Shown here: one piece after another, positions 48,981-50,026 of the stretch
How positions within the stretch are numbered: position 1 is the stretch's first letter
Layout of the letters: each line of letters opens with the position of its first letter
Source of the DNA: JANXUC01 sp043782485
GTDB taxonomy: Bacteria; Acidobacteriota; Terriglobia; Terriglobales; Acidobacteriaceae
Length of the DNA: 50,026 nt
Assembly (NCBI GenBank): GCA_043782485.1
Contig: JAYWAL010000009.1
Span: 1-50,026, forward strand
Direction: 5' to 3'
The notes under the pieces: model-generated
Told to the model about the DNA's origin: nothing
The model's database searches: none
Seen by the model: only the letters and a program-made list of their open reading frames with translations
Program-made: the position numbers and the translations under genes

Positions 48981-50026
48981 ATGAAATTGAGGAACGTGAC
49001 AGGAACAAGAACCGGAGCGGAGATGCTTGGCGTATCCCTGCTGGGCATGGCCATGATGATTTGCGGGGCTTGTGCTGGAGCGCAAACTTCGCGGAACGCC
49101 TCGGCGCAAACCGCCAGCGGGCCCAAAGCGCCGCCGAAGACAAGTTTCCGTCCCTACGACGTTATGGATGAGAAACAAGGCATGGTGGTAAGCCGGATGG
49201 CTGTTCCCAAAGATTGGAAAGTCACGAGCCGCGTGATCTGGAACTACAACGATTTTTTTCTACCCGTGCACATTTTCGCTCGCGCGGAAGCGCCCGACGG
49301 AGCGAGCTGGATCGAATTCTTTCCGGTGGAATTCTTCGAGTGGCTCGACGCGGCGCATGATCGTCCCGGTCCTGGCGTAGGGGGAATCCACCATCCCAAC
49401 ATCCAGCTTCCGGAAGCGATGGCGCGGTATGTGGTGGGGCGAAATCGGGGAAATAAGAAGAACCTACGCATTCTTGGCTATCGCCCGGTCAACAATTTGC
49501 CGAAGGCGTTTCCGAAAGCATTCAGCCAAGGCGTGCCCGAAGGCGAAGGTATTTGCATGCGCGTGCAATACGAACAGGATGGCGGCCCGGTAGAAGAGGA
49601 ATTCTATGGCTTCATGCCGAAGCGGGTGACGATTCCGGCGGGTGAAATGACGGAATACCACCAGATCCTGATGCTTGTGCACAGCCTGGGCGCAAAAGCT
49701 GGCAAGCTCGAAGCCGCGCGTCCCCTTCTCGGCTTTGTGGCTACCTCGATTGAGGCCAATCCGGCATGGCAAAAGCGTTATGCGGAAGTGCAAAAAATGC
49801 AGACGGAGGTCTACAACAACCAGTTGGCTGCGGGCTATGCCAGCATTCGAGCGGCGGGTGAGCGGAGTCGGGCTATCTCAGCGCAGAATGACGAGTTTCT
49901 AGCGAGGATTGACGCGGGTTTGACGGCGAACCGGGCACATTCCGGGGCATCGTCGTCCTATAGCGCTTCGTCCAATGAAGGGTTTTCCCAAAGCGCTGAC
50001 AATTTCGATCAATATATTCGCGGAAC
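48981..50026 (+). CDS. Secreted protein of unknown function (3' end outside window)
   Basis: The frame opened by the ATG at 48981 (GAGGGG three bases upstream) runs to the window end, 348 codons without a stop. A signal peptide (MLGVSLLGMAMMICGACAG, cleavage near GAQ) is followed by a beta-rich part with VVSRMAVPKDWKVTSRVIW, IEFFPVEFFEWLD and PKRVTIPAGEMTEYHQIL. A helical C-terminal part with SRAISAQNDEFLARIDAG and FDQYIRG follows. I do not recognise a named family. The Cys at the end of the hydrophobic stretch does not give a clean lipobox. It is the third secreted gene in a row on this strand, separated from the previous one by the inverted palindromic element. Confidence 0.8.
   Translation, partial: MKLRNVTGTRTGAEMLGVSLLGMAMMICGACAGAQTSRNASAQTASGPKAPPKTSFRPYDVMDEKQGMVVSRMAVPKDWKVTSRVIWNYNDFFLPVHIFARAEAPDGASWIEFFPVEFFEWLDAAHDRPGPGVGGIHHPNIQLPEAMARYVVGRNRGNKKNLRILGYRPVNNLPKAFPKAFSQGVPEGEGICMRVQYEQDGGPVEEEFYGFMPKRVTIPAGEMTEYHQILMLVHSLGAKAGKLEAARPLLGFVATSIEANPAWQKRYAEVQKMQTEVYNNQLAAGYASIRAAGERSRAISAQNDEFLARIDAGLTANRAHSGASSSYSASSNEGFSQSADNFDQYIRG

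Noticed and set aside
1..50026. tRNA, rRNA, CRISPR array, prophage or insertion sequence
   Set aside because: I saw no cloverleaf with conserved tRNA loops, no rRNA stretch, no regularly spaced repeats with unique spacers, and no transposase or integrase.

Overview
The window looks like a chromosomal segment of a Gram-negative, GC-rich bacterium, most likely an Acidobacteriota (Terriglobia-type) genome. This is inferred from the combination of a large Oar-like TonB-dependent receptor with an N-terminal carboxypeptidase-regulatory domain, two transmembrane winged-helix/TPR regulators, an LPS-export cluster (lptC-lptA fusion, lptB, rpoN), a PEP-CTERM small protein, HAF-repeat and GloVer-repeat secreted proteins, and short palindromic intergenic elements of a kind common in that phylum. 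I saw no tRNA, rRNA, CRISPR array, prophage or insertion sequence.

Layout. 1-5.2 kb: 3' part of a very large secreted protein with DUF11 repeats, a Gly-rich region and a gingipain-like C25 peptidase domain. 5.4-8.2 kb: a Cpx-like envelope-stress unit (sensor kinase, response regulator, divergent Spy/CpxP-like periplasmic protein) with CpxR-box-like sites between the divergent genes. 8.4-9.1 kb: two small genes (YbjQ family, CPXCG zinc-ribbon). 9.2-13.1 kb: a tightly coupled TetR / membrane-fusion / ABC ATPase / ABC permease efflux operon behind a palindromic operator. 13.2-16.6 kb: a Tat-type sugar isomerase-like protein, then cysK-cysE-glycosyltransferase on the minus strand. 17-18.2 kb: a 67-residue PEP-CTERM protein and a long-form ribosome hibernation factor. 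18.4-24.6 kb: a winged-helix/TolB-like/TPR regulator, a small secreted protein and the TonB-dependent receptor. 24.8-25.9 kb: a small accessory patch (HNH protein, Phd/VapC toxin-antitoxin). 26-40.3 kb: a long minus-strand run (truA, aldehyde dehydrogenase, recJ, Ycf48-like protein, DUF4139 protein, two RDD membrane proteins, lptCA, lptB, rpoN). 40.6-43.7 kb: a TolC-type outer-membrane protein and rapZ. 43.9-50 kb: a second winged-helix/TPR regulator and three secreted proteins, two with seven internal repeats each and the last cut by the window end.

How it fits together. Much of the window serves the cell envelope: LPS export (LptCAB), envelope-stress sensing (CpxAR/CpxP-like), efflux (YbhGFSR-like operon, TolC-like protein), outer-membrane uptake (TonB receptor) and secreted repeat proteins. 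Housekeeping genes (recJ, truA, rpoN, hpf, rapZ, cysEK) are interspersed. The parts most worth a second look are the operator architecture at the Cpx-like divergon, the tandem repeats next to both winged-helix/TPR regulators, the PEP-CTERM microprotein with its possible leader switch, the two-hairpin intergenic element, the DUF4139 protein with an inserted receptor-type domain, and the paired seven-repeat secreted proteins. I did not find a clearly new multi-gene system. Starts were often moved downstream of the longest open frame where a ribosome binding site or signal peptide supported it.
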